A stretch of 64,000 bases of DNA from Streptomyces caniferus (GTDB lineage Bacteria; Actinomycetota; Actinomycetes; Streptomycetales; Streptomycetaceae): the NCBI RefSeq assembly GCF_009811555.1, contig NZ_BLIN01000002.1:434001-498000 (forward strand), written 5' to 3'. The position numbers and the translations under genes were made by a program. The notes beneath the pieces were generated by a model that saw only the letters and a program-made list of their open reading frames with translations, did no database searches and was not told the DNA's origin. This document shows positions 9,630-19,604 of the stretch, piece after piece. Each line of letters opens with the position of its first letter. Position 1 is the stretch's first letter.

Positions 9630-12110
9630 GTGACCGCCCGCCCGCCGTCCCGTCCCACCACCCCCGACACCGCCCCTGCTCCGGGCGCGACCGACGACAG
9701 CGCGGCGGGGCGGTCCGGCCGCGCGGCGACGCCCCGGCCGCCGGGCGGTGACTCCGCGGTGGCCGCGCGCGGCACCTTCGCCGGGCCCGCTGCCGGGTCC
9801 GTGACCGGGCCCGCCCGTACCCGGCCGTCCGCTCCCCGGGAGGCGGCGGCGCCCGGCCGGGCGCCCGCGCCCGCCGGCTCGTCGTCCGGCGCGGCGCCGG
9901 GCACCGCCGGCCACGGGGTCCGGCCCGCCGTCCCGCTGTCCGACGAGGACCGCGGCCGGCTCCTGGGCGGCGCCCATCACGATCCGCACGGGCTGCTCGG
10001 CGCGCACCCCGTGCGCGGCGGGCTGCTGATCCGGGTGCTGCGGCCCTGCGCCAAGGGCGTCACGGTCCTGGCGAAGGGGCTGCGTGCGACCCTGCCCGCC
10101 GAGGGCGACGGGCTGTTCGCCGGAGTGCTGCCGCTGCGCACCGTCCCGGACTACGAGCTGCTCGTGGACTACGGCGACAACGCCGTGCGGATGCCGGACC
10201 CCTACCGCTTCCTGCCCGCGCTGGGCGAGCTGGATCTGCATCTGCTCGGCGAGGGCCGGCACGAGGAGCTGTGGCAGGCGCTCGGTGCGCGGATCATGGA
10301 GCACCAGGGCGTGCGGGGCACCCGCTTCACGGTCTGGGCGCCCAATGCCCAGGGCGTCCGGGTCGTCGGCGACTTCAACTACTGGGAAGGCACCGGCCAT
10401 CCGATGCGCTCGCTGGGTTCGTCGGGTGTCTGGGAGCTCTTCCTCCCGGGCATCGGCGAGGGCGAGCTCTACAAGTTCGAGATCACCCGGCCGGACGGCT
10501 CACGGACCGTACGCGCCGATCCGATGGCCCGGCGGACCGAGTGCCCGCCCGCCAACGCCTCGGTCGTGGACGCCTCGCACTACCGCTGGACGGACGCCGA
10601 CTGGATGGCCCGGCGCGGCGAGCGACCGGTGCACGAGGCGCCGTTCTCCGTCTACGAGGTGCATCTGCCCTCCTGGCGCCCCGGCCTCACCTATCGTCAG
10701 CTCGCGGCCCAACTGCCCGGCTACGTCAAGGACTTGGGGTTCACCCACGTCGAGTTCATGCCGGTCTCCGAGCACCCCTTCGGCGGCTCGTGGGGCTATC
10801 AGGTGACCGGGTTCTATGCGCCCACCGCCAGGATGGGCACCCCGGACGACCTCCGGTTCCTGATCGACGCGCTGCACCGGGCCGGCATCGGCGTGCTGAT
10901 GGACTGGGTGCCGGCGCACTTCCCGCGCGACGACTGGGCACTGGCGGAGTTCGACGGCCGTCCGCTCTACGAGCCCCAGGACCCGGCACGGGCCGCGCAC
11001 CCGGACTGGGGCACCCTGGAGTTCGACTACGGCCGCACCGAGGTCCGTAACTTCCTGGTCGCCAACGCCGTGTACTGGTGCGAGGAGTTCCATATCGACG
11101 GCCTGCGGGTCGACGCCGTCGCCTCGATGCTCTACCTCGACTACTCACGCGAGGACGGCGGCTGGACCCCGAACGTCCACGGCGGCCGGGAGAACCTCGA
11201 TGCGGTCGCCTTCCTCCAGGAGATGAACGCCACGGTCTACCGCCGCTGCCCCGGCGTCGTCACCATCGCCGAGGAGTCCACGGCCTGGGACGGCGTCACC
11301 CGCGCCACGCATCACGTCGGGCCCGGCGGCTTCGGCGGTCTGGGCTTCGGCCTGAAGTGGAACATGGGCTGGATGCACGACTCCCTCGGCTATGTCTCCA
11401 AGGAGCCGGTGCACCGCAAGTACCACCACGGCGAGATGACCTTCTCCATGATCTACGCCTACTCCGAGAACTATGTGCTGCCGATCTCCCACGACGAGGT
11501 GGTGCACGGCAAGCGCGCGCTGGTGTCGAAGATGCCCGGTGACTGGTGGCAGCAGCGCGCCAACCACCGGGCCTACCTCGGCTTCATGTGGGCCCACCCC
11601 GGAAAACAGCTCCTCTTCATGGGGCAGGAGTTCGCCCAGGGCGCGGAGTGGGCGGAGAGCCACGGCCCGGACTGGTGGCTGCTCGACCCGTCGTACGAGG
11701 CGGAGCCCGACCACCGGGGCGTACGCGACCTCGTCCGCGAGCTGAACCGCCGCTACGCCGTCACACCCGCGCTGTGGGAACGCGACACCGACCCGGCCGG
11801 TTTCTCCTGGATCGACGGCGGCGCGAGCGAGGACAACGTCTTCTCCTTCCTGCGCTTCGGCGCCGACGGCTCCCCGCTGATCTCGGTCACCAACTTCTCC
11901 CCCGTCGTCCGCCACGCCTACCGGCTCGGCGTCCCCGGCACGGTCCCCGCCTGGCGCGAGGTCCTCAACACCGACGACGCGCGCTACGGCGGCAGCGGCA
12001 TCACCAACCCCGGCCCTCTCACGACCGAAGCGACCCCCTGGAACGGCCGCACCACGTCCGTCTCCACCGTCCTCCCCCCGCTGGCCACCCTCTGGCTACG
12101 ACCGTCCTGA
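9630..12110 (+). CDS. glgB: 1,4-alpha-glucan branching enzyme
   Basis: 826 residues; creates alpha-1,6 branches in the glucan built by GlgE. GTG 9630 has GAGGAGG (9616-9622) 7 bases upstream. The first roughly 100 residues are a Pro/Ala/Gly/Arg-rich low-complexity tail that most GlgB proteins lack; conserved sequence begins at [19 protein letters not shown]. Then come the CBM48 modules ([20 protein letters not shown]) and the GH13 subfamily 9 catalytic barrel with Asp495 ([10 protein letters not shown]), Glu548 (IAEEST) and Asp622 ([10 protein letters not shown]). It completes the GlgE gene set. The start could lie further in, which would shorten the unusual tail, but the ribosome site supports the one given. 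Confidence 0.96.
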   Translation: MTARPPSRPTTPDTAPAPGATDDSAAGRSGRAATPRPPGGDSAVAARGTFAGPAAGSVTGPARTRPSAPREAAAPGRAPAPAGSSSGAAPGTAGHGVRPAVPLSDEDRGRLLGGAHHDPHGLLGAHPVRGGLLIRVLRPCAKGVTVLAKGLRATLPAEGDGLFAGVLPLRTVPDYELLVDYGDNAVRMPDPYRFLPALGELDLHLLGEGRHEELWQALGARIMEHQGVRGTRFTVWAPNAQGVRVVGDFNYWEGTGHPMRSLGSSGVWELFLPGIGEGELYKFEITRPDGSRTVRADPMARRTECPPANASVVDASHYRWTDADWMARRGERPVHEAPFSVYEVHLPSWRPGLTYRQLAAQLPGYVKDLGFTHVEFMPVSEHPFGGSWGYQVTGFYAPTARMGTPDDLRFLIDALHRAGIGVLMDWVPAHFPRDDWALAEFDGRPLYEPQDPARAAHPDWGTLEFDYGRTEVRNFLVANAVYWCEEFHIDGLRVDAVASMLYLDYSREDGGWTPNVHGGRENLDAVAFLQEMNATVYRRCPGVVTIAEESTAWDGVTRATHHVGPGGFGGLGFGLKWNMGWMHDSLGYVSKEPVHRKYHHGEMTFSMIYAYSENYVLPISHDEVVHGKRALVSKMPGDWWQQRANHRAYLGFMWAHPGKQLLFMGQEFAQGAEWAESHGPDWWLLDPSYEAEPDHRGVRDLVRELNRRYAVTPALWERDTDPAGFSWIDGGASEDNVFSFLRFGADGSPLISVTNFSPVVRHAYRLGVPGTVPAWREVLNTDDARYGGSGITNPGPLTTEATPWNGRTTSVSTVLPPLATLWLRPS

Positions 12111-12428
12111 CCACCTCACGGCTGATGGCTGTCGGACCCTTCTGCCGCGGCTGCGGCACCCCCGCCGAACAGATCCGTCCCTGACGTCGCTATGGCCCGT
12201 TCCTCCTCGTTCGTACCCCCGCGCAGCCGGCTCCGGCCGACCGCGTCCACCCTGTCGATCACATCGTGTCAGGGGGCACTGACAATCGGCCCTGGCCGAG
12301 AAAACCGCAGGTCAGAGGGGCCCGACAGGGGAGTGCGGCGCCGGTCGCGCGGCAGCCGCCGCCCGGTCGCGCCGAAGGGGCGGGTGCCGTTTCCGGCACC
12401 CGCCCCTTCTCCCCTCCCGCACTCCGGG
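12111..12428. other. Intergenic region between converging glgB and dctA
   Basis: 318 bases without a supported gene. A short frame encoding a Cys-Xaa-Gly-Cys peptide (about 19 residues ending near 12184) is too short to support. An inverted repeat TGTCAG-N6-CTGACA lies at 12267-12284. The shared terminator is at 12375-12408. Confidence 0.5.
12375..12408. terminator. Bidirectional terminator between glgB and dctA
   Basis: Perfect 15-base stem AAGGGGCGGGTGCCG (12375-12389) with CGGCACCCGCCCCTT (12394-12408) and a TTTC loop, between two converging genes and 20 bases from the dctA stop. It should serve both directions. Confidence 0.85.
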
Positions 12429-13835
12429 TCAGACCGTGGCGGACGACTTCTCCGTGTGGCCCTCGCGGGGCGCGACGACCTCCGCGGCGGCCGGCTGCGC
12501 GGTGGCGTCGTCGACCAGCGTCTTCTCGTCGAACGGCACCCGGCCGGCCAGCACCTCCGCCGCCCGGTCCTTGTCGATCTCCTTGGTCCAGGTACCGATC
12601 AGCACGGTGGCCACCGCGTTGCCGGCGAAGTTGGTCAGGGCGCGCGCCTCGCTCATGAAGCGGTCGATGCCGACGATCAGGCCCACCCCGTCGACGAGTT
12701 CGGGGCGGTGCGACTGCAGGCCGCCGGCCAGCGTCGCCAGGCCCGCGCCGGTGACGCCCGCCGCGCCCTTCGACGCGATGACCATGAACACCAGCAGCGA
12801 GATCTGCTGGCCGAGGGGCAGCGGCTTGCCCATCGCCTCGGCCACGAACAGCGAGGACATCGTCAGGTAGATGGCGGTGCCGTCGAGGTTGAAGCTGTAG
12901 CCGGTGGGGACGGTGATGCCGACCACCGGCTTGCTGACGCCCAGGTGCTCCATCTTCGCGATCAGCCGGGGCAGGGCCGACTCGGACGAGGAGGTGGACA
13001 GGATCAGCAGGAACTCCCGGGCGAGGTACTTCAGCAGCAGGAAGATGTTGACCCCGGCGACCAGCCGGAGCAGCGTGCCGAGCACCACGATCACGAACAG
13101 CAGGCAGGTGGTGTAGAAGCCGACCATGATGACGGCCAGCGACTTCAGCGCGTCCAGACCGGTCTCGCCGACCACCGCCGCGATGGCGCCGAAGGCACCC
13201 ACCGGCGCCGCCCACATGATCATGGACAGCACCCGGAAGACCAGCTTCTGGAGGTGTCCGACACCGCGCAGCACCGGCTCGCCCGCCGACCCCAGCGCCT
13301 GCAGCCCGAAGCCGACCAGCAGCGCCACCAGCAGCGTCTGGAGCACCTCGCCCTGGGTGAAGGCGGAGACCAGCGTCTTGGGGATCATGCCGAGCAGGAA
13401 CTCGGGGAGCGATTCCCCGCCGCCCTCGGTCTGGGCGTGGCCCGCGTGCCGGACGGTCTCGGTGAGATGGAGGCCGGACCCGGGGTCCAGCAGGTTGCCG
13501 ACGACCAGGCCGATGGCCAGGGCGACGGTGGACATCACCATGAAGTAGCCGAGGGCCAGTCCGCCGACCGCGCCGACCTTGGCGGCCTTCCGCACCGAGC
13601 CGACGCCCAGCACGATGGTGCAGAAGATGACCGGCGAGATCATCATCTTGATCAGGTTCACGAACCCGGTGCCGAGCGGCTTGAGCTGGACCGCGACACC
13701 GGGGGCGGCGAAGCCCACGACGATGCCGAGCAGCACCGCGCCGATCACGGCGATATAGAGGAAGTGGGTCCGGTCGCGCTTCGCCGGCGCGGTCTCCTCG
13801 GTGGTGCCCCCACGCGGCGGGGTCTGTGCAGACAC
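12429..13835 (-). CDS. dctA: C4-dicarboxylate:cation symporter, DctA type
   Basis: 468 residues, inner-membrane uptake of C4-dicarboxylates such as succinate, fumarate or malate with H+ or Na+. GTG at 13835 with GAGGAGG upstream. Eight or more hydrophobic segments and the hallmarks of the DAACS family: the serine-rich hairpin LILSTSSSESALPRLI, the VPTGYSFNLDGTAIY stretch and the second hairpin SKGAAGVTGAG. The gene is divergent from a CitA/DcuS-type kinase and regulator that in other bacteria sense dicarboxylates or citrate, so it is the natural target of that system. The close family also carries glutamate or aspartate, so substrate is inferred from family and context. Confidence 0.9.
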   Translation of the reverse strand: MSAQTPPRGGTTEETAPAKRDRTHFLYIAVIGAVLLGIVVGFAAPGVAVQLKPLGTGFVNLIKMMISPVIFCTIVLGVGSVRKAAKVGAVGGLALGYFMVMSTVALAIGLVVGNLLDPGSGLHLTETVRHAGHAQTEGGGESLPEFLLGMIPKTLVSAFTQGEVLQTLLVALLVGFGLQALGSAGEPVLRGVGHLQKLVFRVLSMIMWAAPVGAFGAIAAVVGETGLDALKSLAVIMVGFYTTCLLFVIVVLGTLLRLVAGVNIFLLLKYLAREFLLILSTSSSESALPRLIAKMEHLGVSKPVVGITVPTGYSFNLDGTAIYLTMSSLFVAEAMGKPLPLGQQISLLVFMVIASKGAAGVTGAGLATLAGGLQSHRPELVDGVGLIVGIDRFMSEARALTNFAGNAVATVLIGTWTKEIDKDRAAEVLAGRVPFDEKTLVDDATAQPAAAEVVAPREGHTEKSSATV

Positions 13836-13958
13836 GGCTGCCTCCTCGGTCTACGGCTGTGCGCTGATCTGCGGCTCGCTCGCACAACAAGTCCCGGCGA
13901 CTATGCACGTCGCTGTGGCGCCCGTCACCCTTGCGTACATTTCGTTCACGTAAAAGTG

Positions 13959-14000
13959 ACCGTGCAGCCGGTTCTGCGGTAACCGTGCAGACTGTTCTGC
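13959..14000. promoter_or_regulatory. Two direct repeats ACCGTGCAGNCNGTTCTGC between dctA and the sensor kinase
   Basis: Copies at 13959-13977 and 13982-14000 agree at 17 of 19 bases and start 23 bases apart. Each contains a GCAG/CTGC inverted pair (GCAGNCNGTTCTGC). The second copy abuts the ATG of the kinase gene. Likely a binding site for the adjacent response regulator, controlling dctA and itself; this is inference. Confidence 0.6.
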
Positions 14001-15662
14001 ATGCGACTCCCCCGACCCCGCCCTTCCCGGCGGCTGCGCGGCCCCCGCAGCCTCGCCGGGCAGCTGTTCGCCATGCAGGTGGTGCTGGTGGCGGTGGTCG
14101 TCATGGGCTGCGCGCTCTTCGCGTACGTCAGCGCCGGCCGGCAGGCGGAGGAGACCGCGCGGCGGCAGGCGACCGCGGCGGCCACCGCCGTCGCCGACTC
14201 CCCGGCGGTGGTGGCCGCGGCGCGCACCGAGGACCCGACCGCCGCCCTGCAGCCGTACAGCGAGCGGCTGCGGCACGATGCCGGCGTCGACTTCGTGGTG
14301 GTGATGGCGCCGGACGGGACCCGCTGGACGCACCCCGAGCCGTCCGCGATCGGCAAGAAGTACCTGGGGCACATCGGCCCGGCGCTGCACGGCAAGGTCT
14401 TCCCCGAGACGCACATGGGGGTGCTGGGACCGTCCGTCCGCGTCGTCGCACCGGTCCGGGACCCCTTGCGCGGCGACCGGATCACGGCGCTGGTCAGCTC
14501 CGGGATCACCATCGAGACGATCAGCGAGCAGCTGCGCGACCAGGTGCTGGCGCTGGTCGGCGTGGCCGCGGCGGCGCTGGCGCTCGGCGGCCTGGGGACG
14601 TATGTGATCAATGCCCGGCTGCGGCGGCACACCCACGGGATGAACGCGGCGGAGCTCAGCCGGATGCACGAGTACCACCAGGCCGCGCTGCACGCCGTAC
14701 GCGAGGGGCTGTTGATGCTCGACGGCCGGCGCAGGGTCGCCCTGATCAACGACGGCGGGCGGGAGCTGCTGGGGCTGTCGGACGACGCGGTGGGCCGCCC
14801 GGTCACCGAGCTGGGGCTGCCGGAGCCGCTGACCGAGGCACTGCTGGCGCCCGGCCCCCGCGTCGACGAGCTGCAGCTGACCCGCGAGCGGGTGCTGGTC
14901 GTCAACTCCGCGCCGGTGTCCGGCGGGGAGCGGCGCGGCAGCGTCGTCACGCTGCGCGATCACACTGAACTCCAGGCACTGTCCGGGGAGTTGGACTCGG
15001 TACGCGGTTTCACCGAGGCGCTGCGCTCGCAGGCCCATGAGGCCGCCAACCGGCTGCACACCGTGGTCTCGCTGATCGAACTGGGGCGGGCCGAGGAGGC
15101 CGTGGAGTTCGCCACCGCGGAACTCGAACTGGCGCAGGCCCTGACCGATCAGGTCGTCGGCGCGGTCGCCGAGCCGGTGCTCGCCGCGCTGCTGCTGGGC
15201 AAGGCCGCGCAGGCCAACGAGCGCGGCGTCGAACTGACCCTGACCCCCGACAGCCGGATCGACGACGGGCTGCTGCCGCCCGGCCTGCCGGCCCGTGACC
15301 TGGTGACGGTGCTGGGCAATCTCCTCGACAACGCCCTGGACGCCGCCGCGCCCACCCGGGAGCACACCGCCACCGAGCCGCCGCGGGTGCGCGTCACCGC
15401 GCGGGCGGACGGCGACGAGCTGTTGCTGCGGGTCGCGGACACCGGCCCCGGGGTGTCCGCGGAGGCCGCCGAGGAGATCTTCCGGCGGGGCTGGAGCACC
15501 AAGCAGAGCACGGCCGCGCCCGCCCGCGGCCGCGGTCTGGGACTGGCCCTGGTCCAGCAGGCGGTACGCCGCAACGGCGGCACCGTCGCCCTGGACCGGG
15601 CGCCCGGCGGCGGCGCGCGGTTCACCGTACGGCTGCCGCTGCGCACGGGGGCGACGGCATGA
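14001..15662 (+). CDS. Sensor histidine kinase, CitA/DcuS family
   Basis: 553 residues. First transmembrane helix at about 23-45, an extracytoplasmic PAS-like sensor (CitAP/DcuS type) at about 46-178, second helix at about 181-203, a cytoplasmic PAS domain (VREGLLMLDGRRRVALINDGG), then the dimerisation segment with probable phospho-acceptor His346 (RSQAHEAANRLHTVVSL) and HATPase motifs LGNLLDNALDAA, DTGPGV and GRGLGLALV. Likely senses an external carboxylate and signals to the next gene. No ribosome site precedes ATG 14001; a repeat runs right up to it and a stop codon lies in frame just upstream, so the message is either leaderless or the start is different. Confidence 0.9.
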   Translation: MRLPRPRPSRRLRGPRSLAGQLFAMQVVLVAVVVMGCALFAYVSAGRQAEETARRQATAAATAVADSPAVVAAARTEDPTAALQPYSERLRHDAGVDFVVVMAPDGTRWTHPEPSAIGKKYLGHIGPALHGKVFPETHMGVLGPSVRVVAPVRDPLRGDRITALVSSGITIETISEQLRDQVLALVGVAAAALALGGLGTYVINARLRRHTHGMNAAELSRMHEYHQAALHAVREGLLMLDGRRRVALINDGGRELLGLSDDAVGRPVTELGLPEPLTEALLAPGPRVDELQLTRERVLVVNSAPVSGGERRGSVVTLRDHTELQALSGELDSVRGFTEALRSQAHEAANRLHTVVSLIELGRAEEAVEFATAELELAQALTDQVVGAVAEPVLAALLLGKAAQANERGVELTLTPDSRIDDGLLPPGLPARDLVTVLGNLLDNALDAAAPTREHTATEPPRVRVTARADGDELLLRVADTGPGVSAEAAEEIFRRGWSTKQSTAAPARGRGLGLALVQQAVRRNGGTVALDRAPGGGARFTVRLPLRTGATA

Positions 15663-15699
15663 GCGGGACGAGAACCGCGGCCTGCCCGGGAGCGCGCGG

Positions 15700-16389
15700 A
15701 TGAACCGGGTGACGCCCTCCGCCATCCGGGTCCTCGTCGTCGAGGACGATCCGGTCGCCGCCGACGCGCACGCCCTGTACGTGTCGCGGGTGCCCGGCTT
15801 CACGGTCTCCGGCACGGTGCACTCCGGCACCGACGCCCGCCGCCACCTCGAGACGCACGCCGTCGATCTGCTGCTGCTCGACCTCTATCTGCCCGACGGC
15901 CACGGGCTGCAGCTGGTGCGGACCCTGCGCGCGGCCGGCCACACCGCCGACATCATCGCGGTCACCTCCGCACGCGATCTGGCCATGGTGCGCGAGGGCG
16001 TCTCGCTGGGCGTGGTGCAGTACGTGCTGAAGCCGTTCACCTTCTCCACCCTGCGCGACCGGCTCACCCGCTATGCGGAGTTCCGCGCCGCCACCGGCGA
16101 GGCGAGCGGGCAGGACGAGGTGGACCGGGCGATCGCCGCACTGCGCGCACCGCGTCCGGCCGCGCTGCCCAAGGGGCTGACCGCGGCCACCCTGCAGGCG
16201 GTGACCGATGTGCTGCGGGCCGCCGGAAGCGGGCTGACGGCGACCGAGGCGGCCGCCGACGTGGGCATCTCCCGGATCACCGCCCGCCGTTACCTCGAAC
16301 ATCTCGTGGAGAGCGGCCGGGCGGCCCGCGCCCCCCAGTACGGCCAGGTCGGCCGGCCCGAATTGCGCTATCGGTGGTCGGGCCATTGA
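15700..16389 (+). CDS. Response regulator, CitB/DcuR family
   Basis: 229 residues. Receiver domain at about 9-125 with the acidic pocket VVEDD, phospho-acceptor Asp61 (LLLLDLYLPDG) and the conserved Lys in QYVLKPF. The C-terminal helix-turn-helix reads LTATEAAADVGISRITARRYLEHLVESG, the form used by DcuR/CitB regulators. It lies 37 bases after the kinase gene and is its cognate partner. By position it should control the divergent dctA gene, possibly through the repeats at 13959-14000. Confidence 0.92.
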   Translation: MNRVTPSAIRVLVVEDDPVAADAHALYVSRVPGFTVSGTVHSGTDARRHLETHAVDLLLLDLYLPDGHGLQLVRTLRAAGHTADIIAVTSARDLAMVREGVSLGVVQYVLKPFTFSTLRDRLTRYAEFRAATGEASGQDEVDRAIAALRAPRPAALPKGLTAATLQAVTDVLRAAGSGLTATEAAADVGISRITARRYLEHLVESGRAARAPQYGQVGRPELRYRWSGH

Positions 16390-16452
16390 CCGGCTGTGAC
16401 CGGTGACCTACTTTCAGCTGGCAGCCCGCAGTGGCTAGTTGGAGGTCGTGTC

Positions 16453-17817
16453 GTGCGCCCCACCGCCCCGCTGATTCTTCTCGCCGCCGCCGTCGTGGCC
16501 GCCGGCACGCTCACCGCCTGCGGCGGCGGGTCCGGCAGCGACGAGAACACCGTCAAGGTCGCCTTCATCAAGGACACCAACGGCAAGGTCACCGTCCGGG
16601 ACGACTATGTCCGCCTCGTGGCCCGGCAGTTCGAGAAGAACAACCCCGGCAAGAAGGTCCGGCTGATCCCGGTCCAGGCGTCGGAGAACGACTACTACAC
16701 CAAGATCCAGCAGATGATGCGCTCCCCGCGTACCGCACCGGACGTGGTCTACGAGGACACCTTCCTGGTCAACTCCGACATCACGGCGGGGCTGTTGCGT
16801 CCGCTGGACGACCACCTCCGCACCTGGGACGACTGGCGGCAGTTCGCGCCGGCCGCGAAGACCGCGGCCAGGGCGCAGGACGGCAGGACCTACGGCGTCC
16901 CGGACGGCACGGACACCCGCGGGCTGTGGTTCAACAAGAAGATCTTCAAGAAGGCCGGGCTGCCGGCCGACTGGCGGCCCGGGAACTGGGCCGAGGTGCT
17001 GGACGCCGCCCGCACCGTCCGGCGCAGGGTCCCCGGTGTCATCCCGCTGAACGTCTTCACCGGCAAGGGCGCGGGCGAGGCCGCCGTGATGCAGGGCTTC
17101 GAAATGCTGCTGTACGGCACCGGCCGAAACCAGCTCTACGACCCGGGCAGCAAGAAATGGGTCACCGGCACCCAGGGCTTCAAGGACAGCCTGCGCTTCC
17201 TCGACACGGTCTACCGGGAGAAGCTCGGCCCCGATGTCTCCGATGCGCTCAGCCCCCACATCCAGACCCGGGTGGCCGCCGAGCTGCTGCCCGAGGGGAA
17301 GCTCGCCATCGACCTCGACGGGTCGTGGCTGAGCCAGCAGTGGCAGAAGACGGGCGGCGGCAACCCCTGGCCCGCCTGGTCGGCCACGCTCGGCCAGGCC
17401 CCCTTCCCCACCCAGCACGGCGCCCCGCCCGGCAAGGTGAGCCTGGCCGGCGGCTGGACCTGGTCGGTACCGCGGAAGGCGCGGCAGCCCGAGCTGGCCT
17501 GGAAGCTGATCAAGACCTTCCAGTCGAAGCCGAACGCCCTGGAGTGGTGCGTACGCGGCGCCCAGATCGCGGTGCGCAAGGACGTCGCGGCCGACCCGCG
17601 CTACCGGACCTCGGTGCCCGGCATCGGCTTCTTCACCGGTCTGGTCGAGGTCAGCCGGTACCGGCCCGCGCTGCCCGCATACCCCCGGGTCGCCTCGGCG
17701 ATCGGCGAGGCGATGGAGGCGGTCACCTCCGGTGACTCCTCGCCGGACCAGGCGGCGAAGGACTACGACACGACGCTGCCCTCCCTCGTCGACGGCCGGA
17801 CCGTCGCCAGGCCATGA
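16453..17817 (+). CDS. Sugar ABC transporter solute-binding lipoprotein
   Basis: 454 residues. GTG 16453 follows TTGGAGG (16439-16445) at 7 bases. Lipoprotein signal peptide with lipobox LTAC followed by GGGSG; the mature protein is a family 1 extracellular solute-binding protein (start NTVKVAFIKDTNGKVTVRDDYV; later GLWFNKKIFKKAGLPADWRP, a typical sugar-binding-protein segment). It overlaps the first permease gene by 4 bases (ATGA), so the three genes form an operon. No ATPase gene follows; in Streptomyces such importers commonly share the MsiK ATPase encoded elsewhere. Substrate is probably an oligosaccharide but cannot be named from sequence. Confidence 0.92.
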   Translation: MRPTAPLILLAAAVVAAGTLTACGGGSGSDENTVKVAFIKDTNGKVTVRDDYVRLVARQFEKNNPGKKVRLIPVQASENDYYTKIQQMMRSPRTAPDVVYEDTFLVNSDITAGLLRPLDDHLRTWDDWRQFAPAAKTAARAQDGRTYGVPDGTDTRGLWFNKKIFKKAGLPADWRPGNWAEVLDAARTVRRRVPGVIPLNVFTGKGAGEAAVMQGFEMLLYGTGRNQLYDPGSKKWVTGTQGFKDSLRFLDTVYREKLGPDVSDALSPHIQTRVAAELLPEGKLAIDLDGSWLSQQWQKTGGGNPWPAWSATLGQAPFPTQHGAPPGKVSLAGGWTWSVPRKARQPELAWKLIKTFQSKPNALEWCVRGAQIAVRKDVAADPRYRTSVPGIGFFTGLVEVSRYRPALPAYPRVASAIGEAMEAVTSGDSSPDQAAKDYDTTLPSLVDGRTVARP

Positions 17818-18737
17818 CCGGCGCCGTCGCCGAAACCGCGGGCCGCGCCCGGACGCCCGGCGCCGCTCCGGCCGGCCGCGTGCGCACCCGGCTGCTGCGC
17901 TGGTCGCCGCTCGCCCCGGCCACCGTCCTGCTGCTGCTCTTCCTCCTCGGCCCCATCGGCTACTGCGTGGTCATCGCCTTCACCGACACCCAGCTGACCG
18001 GCCAGGCCTCCGCGTCCTTCGTCGGCCTGGCCAACTTCCGGCACGCGTTCGGCGATCCGGCCTTCCGCAATGCCGTGGTGCTGACCCTGGTGTTCACCGT
18101 CGTCTCCTCGCTCCTGGGGCAGAACACCCTGGGGCTCGTGCTGGCCGGCCTGATGCGCCGCGCCTCGCGGCCCGTACGGTCGCTGACCGGCGCGACGGTG
18201 ATCTGCGCCTGGGTGCTCCCGGAGATCGTCGCGGGCTTTGTGCTCTACACCTTCTTCGCGCGGCGCGGCACCCTCAACGCCCTGCTGGACCTGCTCCATC
18301 TGCCCGCCCAGAACTGGCTGTTCACGCTGCCGATCCTGGCCGTGTCGTTCGCCAATGTCTGGCGCGGCACGGCCTTCTCGATGCTGATCTACTCCGCGGC
18401 GCTCGCCGGGATCCCCCAGGAGGTCACCGAGTCCGCCGAGGTCGACGGGGCGGGCGGGCTGCGACGGCTGTGGCACATCACGCTGCCGATGATCCGCCGC
18501 TCGATCGGCACCAACCTGATGCTCAACACCCTCCAGACGCTCTCCGTCTTCGGACTCATCTGGGCGATGACGCGCGGCGGCCCGGGAAACCGCAGCCAGA
18601 CCCTGCCGGTGTTCATGTACGACCAGGCGTTCCTGAAGTCCCTGATCGGCTACGGCACCGCGGTGGCGCTGCTGTTGCTGCTGGTGGGCGCGCTGTTCGC
18701 GGCGGTCTACCTGCGTCTGCTGCGCGAGGAGGTCTGA
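17814..18737 (+). CDS. Sugar ABC transporter permease, MalF type
   Basis: 307 residues, six predicted membrane segments after a Pro/Arg-rich cytoplasmic start. The EAA loop that contacts the ATPase reads IPQEVTESAEVDGAGGLRRLWHITLPMIRRS, close to the MalF consensus. ATG 17814 overlaps the stop of the binding-protein gene. With the next gene it forms the membrane channel of a carbohydrate uptake 1 (CUT1) importer. Confidence 0.93.
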   Translation: MTGAVAETAGRARTPGAAPAGRVRTRLLRWSPLAPATVLLLLFLLGPIGYCVVIAFTDTQLTGQASASFVGLANFRHAFGDPAFRNAVVLTLVFTVVSSLLGQNTLGLVLAGLMRRASRPVRSLTGATVICAWVLPEIVAGFVLYTFFARRGTLNALLDLLHLPAQNWLFTLPILAVSFANVWRGTAFSMLIYSAALAGIPQEVTESAEVDGAGGLRRLWHITLPMIRRSIGTNLMLNTLQTLSVFGLIWAMTRGGPGNRSQTLPVFMYDQAFLKSLIGYGTAVALLLLLVGALFAAVYLRLLREEV

Positions 18738-18740
18738 GCC

Positions 18741-19604
18741 GTGCCGCTCCCCCGCCGCCCCGCGGCTCGCCGGCGGACGCCGAGCCGGGGTACCCGCCGG
18801 CGGCTGGCCGCCGATGCCGGGCTGCTGGCCGCCGCCGCGGCCTTCGCGATGCCGCTGGTCTGGCTGGTGCTGTCGTCGCTGGACACCGAGGCGACGCTGC
18901 GGGTGCGGCTGCCGAGGTCGCCGTCGCCGGACAACTTCTCGGCGGTGCTGACCGACGAGATCACCTTCACCCCGATGCTCAACAGCCTGCTGATCTGCGG
19001 GGGCGCGACCCTGCTCACGGTCGTCTGCGCGGCGCTCGCCGCCTATCCGCTGTCCCGCCACCGCTCGCGTTTCGCCCGCCCGTACCTGCTGACGATCCTG
19101 TTCGCCACCTGCCTGCCGGTCACCGCGGTCATGGTGCCGGTCTACGCGCTGTTCGTACGGGTCGATCTGATCGACACCCGGTACGGCACCGCGCTGTTCC
19201 TGGCCACGGCCCAACTCCCCTTCGCCATCTGGCTGATGAAGAACTTCATGGACGGGGTCCCGAAAGTGCTGGAGGAGGCGGCGTGGACGGACGGCGCCTC
19301 CTGGTGGCAGACCCTGCTGCGGGTGATCCTGCCGCTGATGGGGCCCGGTGTCGCCGTCGTCGCGGTCTACACCTTCCTCATGATGTGGGGCAATTTCTTC
19401 GTGCCCTTCATGCTGCTGCTCTCCCCGGAGCAACTGCCCGCTTCGGTGAGCATCTTCACCTTCTTCGGCAATTACGGCGCCGTCGCCTTCGGCGAACTCG
19501 CGGCATTCTCGATTCTCTACTCGACACCGGTCCTGGTGCTGTACATCCTTGTCTCCCGACGGCTCGGCGGCGGTTTTGCGCTCGGTGGCGCGGTGAAGGG
19601 CTGA
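18741..19604 (+). CDS. Sugar ABC transporter permease, MalG type
   Basis: 287 residues with six membrane segments; starts with GTG 3 bases after the previous stop. EAA loop: VPKVLEEAAWTDGASWWQTLLRVILPLMGPG. Partner of the preceding permease. The operon appears to end here: the next gene is a regulator 160 bases downstream. Confidence 0.93.
   Translation: MPLPRRPAARRRTPSRGTRRRLAADAGLLAAAAAFAMPLVWLVLSSLDTEATLRVRLPRSPSPDNFSAVLTDEITFTPMLNSLLICGGATLLTVVCAALAAYPLSRHRSRFARPYLLTILFATCLPVTAVMVPVYALFVRVDLIDTRYGTALFLATAQLPFAIWLMKNFMDGVPKVLEEAAWTDGASWWQTLLRVILPLMGPGVAVVAVYTFLMMWGNFFVPFMLLLSPEQLPASVSIFTFFGNYGAVAFGELAAFSILYSTPVLVLYILVSRRLGGGFALGGAVKG

Noticed and set aside
12120..12184. Short frame with a Cys-Gly-Xaa-Gly... 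zinc-ribbon-like look after glgB
   Set aside because: About 19 residues, no ribosome site, and within 3' intergenic sequence; too short to support.
12192..13982. Plus-strand frame of nearly 600 codons opposite dctA
   Set aside because: Composition is Arg/Gln/Gly/Asp repeats, the antisense shadow of a membrane protein gene; the minus strand encodes a clear DctA carrier.
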